Source of the DNA: Leptotrichia trevisanii DSM 22070
Lineage (GTDB): Bacteria > Fusobacteriota > Fusobacteriia > Fusobacteriales > Leptotrichiaceae
Direction: 5' to 3'
Assembly (NCBI RefSeq): GCF_000482505.1
Contig: NZ_AXVL01000006.1
Span: 92,641-156,640 of the forward strand
DNA length: 64,000 nt
Shown here: in pieces, positions 8,266 to 19,300 of the stretch
Layout of the letters: each line of letters begins with the position of its first letter
Position numbering within the stretch: position 1 is the first letter of the stretch
Position numbers and translations under genes: made by a program
The notes under the pieces: model-generated
The model's database searches: none
Seen by the model: only the letters and a program-made list of their open reading frames with translations
Told to the model about the DNA's origin: nothing

Positions 8266-9581
8266 TAAAATACCTCTATTTCATCATCAAGATTATTTTC
8301 ATCCTTTTCCACTTTATTCATTTTTCCTAATTTTGCTTCTATTATTGCTATTACTTTTTCATTTGGATTCTGTCTTATTAAATCTAAAATTTCGATATAA
8401 TCCTTTATTACTGCTCTTGGTGTTAAAAATTCATCTGCTCCTGGAAGATTTAATTTTCCTTCCATATATAATTTTATTTCGTTTGTATCTAGTTCTATAG
8501 AAGTTTTATAATTTACATTGTAAATATCTCTCAGTCTTTCTAAAAGAATAAATATCTCTTCATTGCTCAAAGGTTTTAATAATAATACAGATTTCTTCGT
8601 ATTAATTAAATTTGATAAATCATCATTTTCTGTTCCTAATCTCCCTTTTAATGCTTCATAACTTGACATTCCTCTAACTTTATCATATACTGTTTTTTTA
8701 GTTGCACCAAAATTTATAAACATTCCCCTCGCCTTATTAGATTTACATTCATTAAAAATATTCAATATCTTTTCATAATTTTTTTCTCTAGTTTGTGATT
8801 GAGGTATCTTGTATAAATTAACTAATTCATCAAAATTAACTACAAAACCCGAGTATCCCATATCTAAAATTAATTCTCCAAATGTTTTCAAGGCCTCATA
8901 CCAGTTATCATCATTGATTATCTTCCCAATTCCTAATTCTCTTTTTGCTTCGGTTTTCGTTTCAATATTTCCTCGAAGCCATCTTAAAGCTTTTTCCTTT
9001 TTCTCATAGTCATCTTTTAATATTCCTCTATAATATTGAATAATTGCTTGTCCAAACTCATAAGATATTGATGATGTTGTAAACGAAGAAGTTAAATTTA
9101 GTATTTCTTTTTCAATAAATTGTGGATTTTCATTCAGTTCTTCTATTCTCAAATTTTTATTATTTACAATTTGATTCTTAACTTTTTCTATCCAAGTTTC
9201 TATTATTGTATTTATAGCTCTTCCATTTTGAGCAGTCTGAACTACTATATTATCTATTATTTCACTGTAAAGAGCCTTTGATTTCCCGTCTGTTGAATAA
9301 AATCTTCTTGTAGGATTCAAGTCAACTGTAGAAACAGCAAAATTCTTTTGTAAAGCAATAGATTCTATTGTTCTTAACATAAAACTCTTTCCTGAACCAA
9401 AATCTCCCACCCAAAATTTTATTTCACTGTCTCCTTCGCTTATTTTATCCAATATTTTTACTATTTCTTGAACTTCATTATTTCTTCCAACTAATAAATG
9501 CTGTATTCCTCTTCTAGGAGTTATCCCTCCTTCTATTGCCTTAATTACACTATCTGCTTCTTTCAAATTTATTTTAACCAT
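8265..9581 (-). CDS. sngB: P-loop ATPase of the BrxD/DUF2791 type, Shango-like component SngB
   Basis: ATP-binding protein of 438 residues. The Walker A motif GDFGSGKS lies at about 59-66 after an ORC/AAA-like opening (GGITPRRGIQHLLVGRNNEV), and a Walker B motif (VVNFDELVNL, Asp251-Glu252) follows. This is the BrxD/DUF2791 type of ATPase that accompanies SF2 helicases in BREX type 2 and TerB-linked DNA-processing loci. The start overlaps the end of the TerB gene by 8 bases and the stop overlaps the helicase start by one base, which indicates a tightly coupled operon and probably a stoichiometric complex. No pglX, pglZ or brxC is present, so it is not a BREX locus. The ATPase assignment is firm; the defence role is inferred from context. 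Confidence 0.83.
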   Translation of the reverse strand: MVKINLKEADSVIKAIEGGITPRRGIQHLLVGRNNEVQEIVKILDKISEGDSEIKFWVGDFGSGKSFMLRTIESIALQKNFAVSTVDLNPTRRFYSTDGKSKALYSEIIDNIVVQTAQNGRAINTIIETWIEKVKNQIVNNKNLRIEELNENPQFIEKEILNLTSSFTTSSISYEFGQAIIQYYRGILKDDYEKKEKALRWLRGNIETKTEAKRELGIGKIINDDNWYEALKTFGELILDMGYSGFVVNFDELVNLYKIPQSQTREKNYEKILNIFNECKSNKARGMFINFGATKKTVYDKVRGMSSYEALKGRLGTENDDLSNLINTKKSVLLLKPLSNEEIFILLERLRDIYNVNYKTSIELDTNEIKLYMEGKLNLPGADEFLTPRAVIKDYIEILDLIRQNPNEKVIAIIEAKLGKMNKVEKDENNLDDEIEVF

Positions 9582-11472
9582 TTTCTTTCAGCCACTCCTT
9601 CATATCATCAATATAAAATTCATCTATTTTCACCTTATTATTTTCAAAAATTACTACCTGATCATTAACAACATCATACACTTCTTTATTTATAAAATCT
9701 ATATAAGCATTTAATGACATATTTTTTTCTTTAGCATAATTTTTTAAATCACTTTCTTCCATTTTTTGAGTTTCTATTATTATTTTCAATATTTCTTTTA
9801 TTTTATTATCTTGAAAATTTTCTATTTTTTCTTCTTCTTTATTCTCAACAACTATATCTTTTTGTTCTTCATTATAAATTTTACCAATATCATCTTCTTC
9901 ATTTTCTTCTTTTAAATATTCTTCTAAAATATTAACTGTTTCAGCAAATTTCTCTTTTGTCACTTTTACTTTTTCTAAATTCAAATCTATTTTTTTCATT
10001 TTCTGAAACTTTAATAATTTTAATTCCTCGTATATTTTTTGAGTTATTTCATTATCTTTGTCTAATAGTTTTTTATAATCTTGAAATCTATCAGCAGATA
10101 TTATTTTTTCTAACATTTTTACTTCAGTTTTTTTCAATTCTCTATTTCTATTCAATAGAAATAAATAAAATAATTTATAGTCACTATTTTTTTCTTTTTT
10201 CAGTAATTCTTTTATTATTTTTTCCAAATTCTCATCATTATTAAATCTTATTATTAAATTTATTTTTTTCTCATTGAATAATTCTATGTATCCTAATTTT
10301 AATTTCCAATCTTTAGGATAGTTTTTTATCTCATAAGTTATAATTGATTCAATTTTTTCTTTGGATAACTTAAAATTTTCAATATTTTCTAATAATTCAT
10401 TTAACATTGATTTAGGAAAAAATTTTTTTATACTTTCTAATTCTTTTTCTGTTTCAAGTATTTTGTAATTTGGTATAAAGCTTCTAATCTTGTTTTCAAC
10501 TATTTTTAAAATTGCGTATAATCCTTCTATTTCATTATATTCAAAATAACCATAATCTTGTAAATTTAAAATAGCATTTATAATTTTTTTACTTTTCTTT
10601 TTTAGTTTTTCTTCAGTTTTTACTCTTTCTTCTATAATTTTCCATTCATCCAAATATAAAAGAATCATTTGCTTCTTAGCTTCATAATTATTCCAAATTT
10701 TAGTTTGCCTAAAACTAGTCCTTTCCAATATTCTTTTTTCTAACTCTGACAAATTATATTCTTCTCTAAATTTTCCATCTTTATCCCAATATCTATAAGG
10801 CAAACCATTTGGTGTTAAATTGTAATATTCAATAATTTCATTATTTAATCTAGGCAATTTTTCTAAATATTTATTTATTTCATCTATTACAACTTTACTT
10901 GTATCTTCTTCTAAAATATCCCAAAAATCTTTAAAATAATAATTATTTATATCTATTTCATTTCCTCTATATTTACTATTTATTATTCGTATTGCTCCAT
11001 AAAAAATATTCTTAAAAGTTTCTCCTCTAAAAATATAATTTTTTCCTTCAAATTTTGCAATTTCTTTGACTAATATCTTATTTTTATTTTCCAATTCAAC
11101 ATTTGAAATTTCACATATTTTATTATAAAGATCTAAAATTTTTTCTCTTAAAAAAGGAACTTTTAATTCACTAAAACGATAGTATTCCATCCTACCTAAT
11201 TTAGATTTCCAATTATTAACAATCTTTATATTTTCATTTCTAAATTCAGTATAGTCTATCTTTTCTTTTTTAAAGTTCGTAACATCTATTATATTATCTT
11301 CTTTACTATAAAAACTATCTTTTTTCTTATTCTCACTATTATTTATCAATTTTTTTTCAAAAATCTCATTTTTCAAAGTATAATTTTTATTCTTTAAAGA
11401 TTTTTCTTCATTATTCTTAAACTTTATAATTTTAGTCATTTCTTTTATTAAATCTAAAATATAATTTTTCAT
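9574..11472 (-). CDS. sngA: TerB-N/TerB-C domain protein, Shango-like component SngA
   Basis: A 632-residue Lys/Glu/Asn/Ile-rich protein. The middle (about 90-290) resembles the TerB-N region, ending in LTPNGLPYRYWDKDGKF and the LYLDEWKIIEERVK helix. The last 70 residues (MEESDLKNYAKEKNMSLNAY, then DVVNDQVVIFENNKVKI) fit the TerB-C domain, which is normally followed by a short beta tail. The stretch between is low in conserved motifs. TerB-N/TerB-C proteins are known from tellurite-resistance-related stress loci and as the first gene of Shango. Its ATG overlaps the stop of an 18-codon upstream ORF (ATGA) and has only a weak ribosome binding site of its own, suggesting translational coupling. 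The TerB assignment rests on pattern recognition without alignment. Confidence 0.7.
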   Translation of the reverse strand: MKNYILDLIKEMTKIIKFKNNEEKSLKNKNYTLKNEIFEKKLINNSENKKKDSFYSKEDNIIDVTNFKKEKIDYTEFRNENIKIVNNWKSKLGRMEYYRFSELKVPFLREKILDLYNKICEISNVELENKNKILVKEIAKFEGKNYIFRGETFKNIFYGAIRIINSKYRGNEIDINNYYFKDFWDILEEDTSKVVIDEINKYLEKLPRLNNEIIEYYNLTPNGLPYRYWDKDGKFREEYNLSELEKRILERTSFRQTKIWNNYEAKKQMILLYLDEWKIIEERVKTEEKLKKKSKKIINAILNLQDYGYFEYNEIEGLYAILKIVENKIRSFIPNYKILETEKELESIKKFFPKSMLNELLENIENFKLSKEKIESIITYEIKNYPKDWKLKLGYIELFNEKKINLIIRFNNDENLEKIIKELLKKEKNSDYKLFYLFLLNRNRELKKTEVKMLEKIISADRFQDYKKLLDKDNEITQKIYEELKLLKFQKMKKIDLNLEKVKVTKEKFAETVNILEEYLKEENEEDDIGKIYNEEQKDIVVENKEEEKIENFQDNKIKEILKIIIETQKMEESDLKNYAKEKNMSLNAYIDFINKEVYDVVNDQVVIFENNKVKIDEFYIDDMKEWLKENG

Positions 11473-11525
11473 ATTTTTTTACTCTTCAAAATTCCTTTTC
11501 CTAAATTTTTAAATTTTATTATCAT
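11469..11525 (-). CDS. Short leader ORF coupled to the TerB gene
   Basis: An 18-codon ORF (MIIKFKNLGKGILKSKKI) starts at ATG 11523-11525 behind an excellent ribosome binding site, AAGGAGG. Its TGA overlaps the ATG of the TerB gene. The TerB start has only GAAGAG nearby, so translating ribosomes probably reach it by re-initiation. The peptide is small and basic with no recognisable function; the ORF may matter only for translation. No homologue search was possible. Confidence 0.5.
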   Translation of the reverse strand: MIIKFKNLGKGILKSKKI

Positions 11526-11568
11526 AGTTTTTCCTCCTTTCTTACATCCCGTTTATCACTCGTTCAAA

Positions 11569-12453
11569 TTATTTCTTCAACTTCACAACTTTTTTCGATT
11601 TTGCCCCAGTTTTTTCCCCTAATTTACTGTAAGCCCAGAAAACATACATGCTCGTTCCAAACAAATATTCATTATCTGATAACGAGAACATAAGTTCATC
11701 GGTTGTAAAACGTCTGTATCTCATATCACTTATTTGGTTAAGATAAATGTCACCTCTATCATTCATTATATCTTTAAAGAATTTTTTTATTCCTTTCACA
11801 TTTTTTTCAATTTTTTTCAAATAATTCGCCGCTTTAGCGGATTCTCCTTTTTTAAAATAAAGAACTGAAAGTGGAAGCAATATTTGTACTTCATCATGCC
11901 CACCGTATTTTTTATAAAGTTTTAAAGCATTTTCTTCATCTTCAAAAAAAGCATAAAGTGACATTAGTCTAAATCGTACTCCCATATTATCGTTTTCATT
12001 TAACTTTAAAATCTCTTCATATTCTTTAATGGCTTTTTTCATCATTCCATTTTCCACTAAAGTATTTGCGTAGCTACACTTTATTCTCATATATGGACGA
12101 GTTTCAAAAATTCCCCAGAAATGTCCAATATTTTCTTCATCAAAGTATTTTTCTCTTTCCATTATTTCATTCCCGTGCTTCATTACTTTTTCCAATTTCT
12201 TTAACATTTCAAGTGAATCTGCTGAAGTTGCACTAGCTATTAAATATTCAGCATCCAAATTATCTTTATCCAATTTTAATACTTTTTTTGCATATTTTAC
12301 TCTTTCGCTATCAGTATCCGCCTCAAATGCCAAATCTAAATAGTCGTACACAATTTCTTTTTCATTTTCACTAAATTCTTCTTTTCTCAGAAAGTTTTCA
12401 TCATATTGTTCTTGAAATTCATTTATTAATTGTTCTATTTCTTTTTCAGTCAT
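11569..12453 (-). CDS. Tetratricopeptide-repeat protein of unknown function
   Basis: A 294-residue acidic cytoplasmic protein without signal peptide. It contains TPR-like helical pairs: KYAKKVLKLDKDNLDAEYLI (about 58-77), MMKKAIKEYEEILKLNENDN (about 136-155), and FEDEENALKLYKKYGG. The segment GHFWGIFETRPYMRIKCSYA is well formed and looks family-specific. Such proteins usually act as protein-binding scaffolds; the partner is unknown. The gene lies 43 bases upstream of the Shango leader ORF on the same strand and may be co-transcribed with it, but it is not a known Shango part. A 25-codon ORF overlaps its start. The ribosome binding site AAGGAA is inside that small ORF. Confidence 0.75.
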   Translation of the reverse strand: MTEKEIEQLINEFQEQYDENFLRKEEFSENEKEIVYDYLDLAFEADTDSERVKYAKKVLKLDKDNLDAEYLIASATSADSLEMLKKLEKVMKHGNEIMEREKYFDEENIGHFWGIFETRPYMRIKCSYANTLVENGMMKKAIKEYEEILKLNENDNMGVRFRLMSLYAFFEDEENALKLYKKYGGHDEVQILLPLSVLYFKKGESAKAANYLKKIEKNVKGIKKFFKDIMNDRGDIYLNQISDMRYRRFTTDELMFSLSDNEYLFGTSMYVFWAYSKLGEKTGAKSKKVVKLKK

Positions 12454-12523
12454 TCCTTCCTTGTAAGCGTTTTTTCATAAATTTTTCAAATTCTTTGTGC
12501 ATCTTTTCCATTTTTCCAAGCAT
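12446..12523 (-). CDS. Possible 25-residue ORF overlapping the TPR gene
   Basis: ATG 12521-12523 is preceded by AAAGGA at 12536-12541. The ORF runs 25 codons to TGA 12446-12448, overlapping the start of the TPR gene by 8 bases. The peptide is charged (MLGKMEKMHKEFEKFMKK at its start) and could form an amphipathic helix. It may be a real small protein or a coupling leader like the one before the TerB gene. No homologues could be checked. Confidence 0.35.
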   Translation of the reverse strand: MLGKMEKMHKEFEKFMKKRLQGRND

Positions 12524-12567
12524 AATTTACTATTTTCCTTTCAACAAATAATTTTATTTCTATTTAA

Positions 12568-13269
12568 TCAATACCCAAAATTCGGATTTTCAATCATCCA
12601 TTTTCCATTCTTCTTGTTAGCCTCTAAAATTTCTTTTCTTCCCACATATTTCCCGTTTTTCGTCATTTTAGCCATTTCTTCATCCATAATTTCCATTTGA
12701 ATTTCGCCCATTATTTTAAAATATTTTTTCATTGCTTTTTCATCTTTTTCTGAAATTGACTTTGTATATTCTTCCATTGTTTTTCCTGTTCTTTTCTTAA
12801 AGGCCGCCTCAAGTTTTTTAGAACTCTCCTCGGCTTTTTCTAGCATTTTATCAATACTGCCCATGCTTTTTATTTCATCCATATTAATAGGAATTCCCAA
12901 TTTAACTTTTACATACGCTTTATTTTCAGAAATATAATTTATCTTTTCTATTTCAATTTTATAATATTTAAACATCATATCCATCATTTTAGAAATATAG
13001 TCTTCTCCAAAAAAACCATTCATTAATTCTTTTAAGTCATTTCCCTCATTTTTCCCTTGAACAGAAGCTCCGTTCATCATTTTATTCATAATTCCAAACA
13101 TTTCTTCTTTTGAATATATTTTACTAACTTCCTTTTCAATTTGAGAATTATAGCTCTGAACAACATTTTGAGATATTTTTGCAGATGGCTCTATTTCCAC
13201 TTGATATTTTTCCTGCGTAAAAGTTGATAAACTTAGCAATACAAATAAACCTAAAATTATTTTTTTCAT
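12568..13269 (-). CDS. Secreted or periplasmic protein of unknown function
   Basis: A 233-residue protein with an N-terminal signal peptide (MKKIILGLFVLLSLSTFTQ), then a charged, mostly helical body with many Lys, Glu and Met residues (GIMNKMMNG, MMDMMFKYYKIEIEKI). There is no lipobox cysteine, so it is probably released to the periplasm. I chose ATG 13267-13269, since the upstream in-frame GTG at 13276-13278 overlaps the ribosome binding site region. The fold resembles small bacterial proteins with a beta-rich domain before a long helix, but I recognise no family. It follows cbiE by about 75 bases on the same strand. Confidence 0.7.
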   Translation of the reverse strand: MKKIILGLFVLLSLSTFTQEKYQVEIEPSAKISQNVVQSYNSQIEKEVSKIYSKEEMFGIMNKMMNGASVQGKNEGNDLKELMNGFFGEDYISKMMDMMFKYYKIEIEKINYISENKAYVKVKLGIPINMDEIKSMGSIDKMLEKAEESSKKLEAAFKKRTGKTMEEYTKSISEKDEKAMKKYFKIMGEIQMEIMDEEMAKMTKNGKYVGRKEILEANKKNGKWMIENPNFGY

Positions 13270-13344
13270 ATTATTCACTTCTTTCTTTTTTCATAAATTT
13301 GACTTTATTATTGAAAAAATTTATTTTTTTATTTTTTTCACTCA

Positions 13345-13983
13345 CTATTTCTTCTCGTCCCAATAAATCACAACTACATTCATCTCAAATTTCTCCTCAA
13401 TCTTTACCATTTCTTTTGCTGAAAGTTCTAAAATCTTCTCATTTTCATAAGACAGATTTTCACCAACAAAAATAATAGCCTCTCCCATTCCATTTTCAAT
13501 CAGTATTTCCGCTATCCTCTGCGGCGTATTTTTGTTATCTGTTAAAAGTCCGATTTTTCCAAATTCACGCAATTTTTGAACATACTCAACTTCTCGGCCG
13601 TGAACACTTGATACAAAAGCATCATTCCAATATTCAGAAATTCTGGCAAACATATACTGGATCGAAGAAATTCCAGGTATTACATTAAGTTCTTCTGCTT
13701 CAAAATGTTTTCTCATAAATGTGAGCATGCTGTAAAAGCCCGTGTCGCCAGACAGTATCAATGATATTTTTTTATTTCGATTTTCTTCAATAAAATCCAG
13801 AACTCTTTGCAAGTCAGCCTTTATATAGCAATATTCCTTATTTTCAGCATATTTTCCAAGACTTTCGATGTGTCGTTTTCCGCCAATTATTATATCCGAT
13901 TTTGCAATTTCTTTTAGTACAACTGGCAAAGTATAGTCCAAATTTCCCGGCCCCAAACCAAGTACATTTATTTTATTTTTCAT
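13345..13983 (-). CDS. cbiE: Cobalt-precorrin-7 (C5)-methyltransferase, CbiE type, orphan
   Basis: SAM-dependent tetrapyrrole methylase of 212 residues. CbiE methylates cobalt-precorrin at C5 in anaerobic cobalamin synthesis. Visible family motifs are the N-terminal GLGPGNLDYTLPV (9-21), the SGDTGFYSML loop, and VIPGISSIQYMFARI; the C-terminal part ends as in stand-alone CbiE, with no CbiT (decarboxylase) fusion. ATG 13981-13983 has AGGAGAAAA upstream. No other cob/cbi gene lies nearby, which is odd for a pathway normally encoded in one cluster, and no cobalamin riboswitch is visible. The rest of the pathway may lie elsewhere, or the enzyme may act on scavenged intermediates. A -10 box TATAAT lies at 14022-14027, with a weak -35. 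Confidence 0.85.
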   Translation of the reverse strand: MKNKINVLGLGPGNLDYTLPVVLKEIAKSDIIIGGKRHIESLGKYAENKEYCYIKADLQRVLDFIEENRNKKISLILSGDTGFYSMLTFMRKHFEAEELNVIPGISSIQYMFARISEYWNDAFVSSVHGREVEYVQKLREFGKIGLLTDNKNTPQRIAEILIENGMGEAIIFVGENLSYENEKILELSAKEMVKIEEKFEMNVVVIYWDEKK

Positions 13984-14171
13984 TTTTCTCCTAAATAAAT
14001 TTTACATTATTTTATGTGTCTATTATACCCTAAATACGTGAAAAATTAAAGAAAAAATAATTTTAAAAACCTATTTTTATACTTACTTTAATCCTCTCAA
14101 AATCAAATTGAAATATCAAAATAAATCTAAAATTTGAATAATTCTATCACGTTCAACTTTAAAACGGCAAC

Positions 14172-14200
14172 AAAAAAAGACTGATTTTTACAGCCTTTTT
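14172..14200. terminator. Predicted terminator after the SemiSWEET gene
   Basis: AAAAAGACTG (14174-14183) and CAGCCTTTTT (14191-14200) form a 10-bp stem with one mismatch around a seven-base loop, with a T-run on the minus strand (A-run on plus). It lies 55 bases past the SemiSWEET stop. Confidence 0.65.
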
Positions 14201-14254
14201 AAAATTAACTTAAAATTTAAACAATATCTTATTCGTAATTTTTTTATTATTTAT

Positions 14255-14518
14255 CTAAATAGCGGTAATGAAAGTCAAAAATCCTAATATTACTCCTGCC
14301 GCATTTGGCACAATTAAAATATAATCTTTTTTAGGTTCTTTAGTCCATCCGTAAATTACCCATATTAAACAGGAAACTGAGGCAGTAAGTGGTTGCCATG
14401 GCTGTGCTTTTTCTCCACCTATATTAGCAATAATTTGAGGAATATATGTTATAAATACAAATATACCTATAAATGCTCCTATTGAGCCAACGATTGTGTT
14501 AATTTTCTTTTTGTTCAC
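14255..14518 (-). CDS. SemiSWEET sugar transporter
   Basis: An 87-residue inner-membrane protein with three hydrophobic segments (about 10-28, 42-58, 66-86), the size of a SemiSWEET half-transporter, which works as a homodimer to move sugars down their gradient. The PQ-loop motif is present as TYIPQII (about 24-30), followed by AQPWQPLTASVSCLIW, typical for the family. The gene starts with GTG (14516-14518), set by AAGGAGG five bases upstream. It diverges from glpK, and the two promoters lie back to back, so they may share control. The transported sugar is unknown. Confidence 0.88.
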   Translation of the reverse strand: MNKKKINTIVGSIGAFIGIFVFITYIPQIIANIGGEKAQPWQPLTASVSCLIWVIYGWTKEPKKDYILIVPNAAGVILGFLTFITAI

Positions 14519-14567
14519 TTTTTCCTCCTTGTATTTAAAAAATTTAGTAATTTTTGCTATATTTTAT

Positions 14568-14596
14568 ATTATATCACAGATTCCATCATTTTACAA
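14568..14596 (-). promoter_or_regulatory. Predicted promoter of the SemiSWEET gene
   Basis: On the minus strand, TTGTAA (14591-14596) and TATAAT (14568-14573) are 17 bases apart. Its -35 box is only nine bases from that of the diverging glpK promoter. Confidence 0.65.
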
Positions 14597-14601
14597 ATTA
14601 A

Positions 14602-16170
<1,569 letters not shown>

Positions 16171-16308
16171 TTTATTAATCTTTGCAATACCCAATTTTCT
16201 TAACTTGAACTAAAAAAAGCTTTAATTTCATGAATTTATTTCTACTATTTAAATGGAAAATAATATTCGACAATATCAAGGTTTAAATAAAATAGCTTTA
16301 TATCTAAA

Positions 16309-16350
16309 AAAGAACAGTGAAACTTCAAATCTCACTGCTCTTTATTTTTT
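16309..16350. terminator. Bidirectional terminator between glpK and the first autotransporter
   Basis: AAAGAACAGTGA (16309-16320) and TCACTGCTCTTT (16332-16343) form a 12-bp stem with one mismatch. It is followed by TATTTTTTT on the plus strand and by a T-run on the minus strand, so it can serve both converging genes. Confidence 0.8.
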
Positions 16351-16392
16351 TAGTAAATTTTTGATTCAAATTATCTAAATTAATAATCAGAA

Positions 16393-19300
16393 TTAGTAAA
16401 TAGCCCTAAATCCTATTCCACCCCTCACATTCTTACCTTTAGTATCATAACCACCATTTACCGTTACTCCAAATTTTATGTTATCCACTCCAATGTTCAA
16501 ATCAAATTTACCATTTCCTTTTCTGTCATCCTTTTCACCTCTGATTCTAAACCAGTCTGCTGTCGTATATCTCACTCTTGCCCTGTTGTTTACATCTCCA
16601 ACTTTTCCCAACTCATTTTCATAGACAACTGTAAGTCCTACTGTCAAGTTTGTTCTTACTGCAAGTGGTTGCACATATTTGAATTCCATTCCAACTTCAG
16701 GCTTAACTGAAAAGTAGTCGTTTCCTTTTACCTCTAATCTTATCTGTCCTGAATCTTCTTTTATGTCATTAAATCTGCCATATTCCATCTTCAAGGCTCC
16801 ATAAGGACGGAAATGCGTTCTCTCACTTAATCTTACATCGTATCCTAAATCTGTTTTTAATGCAGCACCATAAGAATGATAGTCAGATTTTGCTTCAAAA
16901 ATATCATCTACAACCAGGAATTTACGTTTCATATCATTAATTCCCACAAATACATCTCCACCGATTGTCCATTGCAATGCTCCATTATGATCAGCTTTTG
17001 GTGACATTGTTTTGAATATTCCAGCTTTAAGTATTGTTTGGTTTTCTTTCGATTTTCCGATGTCTTTAAATTTAAATCTGTTTGTTACAGTACCTGCATA
17101 CCATCCACTTGAGTTACCCATCTTGATTTTTTCATCCTCATGAACATAGGCTACACCATAAGCATTGCTTGTATAGTCAATGATTCCTGCTGTATTAGTA
17201 TTATATTCATCTTTCATACCAAACACTTTGATTTTATTGTTTTGTTTAGATGGATTTCTCCAGTCGTGTTTTAGATATTTAAACTCTTTGTCCAGTAAAC
17301 TTCCTGTTGCGTTGATTCTTTGCTGCACATTGGCATATTGTTTTCCTTTCATTTCATCAAAGGCCTGTGCTAATAAAATTGATTCATTCTTTCCTATACC
17401 ATTTAATTTTTGGAATACTTGGTTTTCTCTGCTTCCTAATGCTTCGACTCCGTATCTTTGTTCCAGTCCATCTGTGAAAGGATAGCTATATGAGTCTGAT
17501 TTCTTTATAAAATTTGTATAAGGAATTTTTGCCATAATTGCATTTTCCATTCCATCTAAATTCATTTTTGCTGTCGCTGTCCAAGTTAAAGAGGCAGAAT
17601 ATATTTGCCATTTCTTCCCTGTTGCTTGCGACATTGCATCATTATATGGTTTTAAAATCTTTTCTCCTATTTGAATTACTTTTGCATTTGTATACTCTGC
17701 TGCTTCTATTCCAAAAATTAAATCCACTTTTATTTTAGGACTTAATAAATTCAAATTTTGAATAGGATTAGTATAATTTACTCCCGAAGTATCTACATAC
17801 ATTCCGATAGAATCTATTTTTCCATTATTTTTTCTATTTGTTGTAAATTTATCTTCTATACTTTTTTCTCCAGGATTTACTGAAAGATAATCTGGATTTG
17901 TTGCTGAATTAGTATCAACTTTTGTTGGTGATACAACTTTTCCATTTATTTCTACTTTCGTTGGATTTTTCTTAGTTTCAATTTTTACAGTAGGATTTCC
18001 TGTTTCATCAACTACTGTCTTTTTTGTTTCGTTACTTGCTGTTCTGCTGTAATGCTTAGTTCCTGCTTTAACTGTTCCTGTTTGTCCTCCTGAAGTTGCA
18101 TTATCTTCAGTAATTGAATCTTTTCCGCTATAAGTTCCGATACTTCCTGCTGCTGGCAATAATTTTATTTGACCATAGTTTTTAAATCTGGCTCCATTCA
18201 TGGCAACTGCTCCCACTGCCCCTATTGCATCAACCGTTGCTTCGATAGTACCATAATTTTCTCCTGTGGCATGCTGATCTAAATACATTCCAATGGAGCG
18301 TGCACCTATCAATTTAATATGTCCCCTATTTACAGCTTTAGAACCATAACCTGTGGCATACATTCCTATTCCATGTTCTCCATGCACTTCAATATTACCT
18401 GTGTTTTCTATGTTTCCTATATTTACAAGAGTTTTAGTGTCAGTGTTATAGTATCCTCCTGCCATACCGATGGAGTAATTTTCTCTCGGCTGTGAAGCAC
18501 CTACATAAATATTACCGGCATTTTTTACAACCCTGTCTTTATTTGTACTGTATAGCCCCACATTTCCTTTTCCATTTCTAAAATCAATACTTCCATAGTT
18601 AGTTGCAGTCCCTGATGAATAAATTCCATAGTTTTGATCCCCATTACTTCTTAATGCAGTATAGTTTATTATGCTTCCAGAATTATCTTCCGAATACATA
18701 AACATATTTCTATTATTTAAAGTTACCTGATTCACTGTGGAAGTAATTGTTTTATTTTTCCCGATATTTACAAGTCCAAAAGAATCATCACCAAGAGTAA
18801 CATTAGAAAATTTATATGCTACATTTTGTGCAGAGTTTCCTACTAAATATACTCCCTTAGCTTCTTTAGCTCCAATTTTTAAATCTCCATCCAAGTCTAA
18901 ATTACCTTTACTTGAATAAACTCCTATTCCCGAATCTCCGACAGTAATTTTAGAAGTATTTGTAGTGGTAATTTGATACCCATACAATCCTACTGTATTT
19001 TTCCCACCTGTAACATTTCCACTATTTTGAATAAGTGTTTTTTCATTTTTAGAAAATATTCCTATATTTGCATTTATTAAAGAAGAAGCATTTCCTAAAA
19101 CAATTCTTCCTTTATTTTCAGTTAAATAATTTCCATTTCCTTCTGCAAACATCCCTATTGAATGTTCTCCTGATAACTGAATAAGTCCTGCTGATTCATT
19201 TATATATTTCTTATTATTTGTTGCTGCCACATTATCACTGTTAAAATACATTCCTATTGTATTTTTAGAAGAAGATAAAATATTTTTTAAATTATATACT

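Noticed and set aside
6148-11472. BREX type 2 (BrxHI/BrxD) system
   Set aside because: The helicase and ATPase resemble BrxHI and BrxD, but pglX, pglZ, pglW and pglY are absent and a TerB protein is present, which fits Shango better.
13984-14250. Cobalamin riboswitch before cbiE
   Set aside because: The gap is A/T-rich, lacks the B12 box, and is too short in structured sequence.
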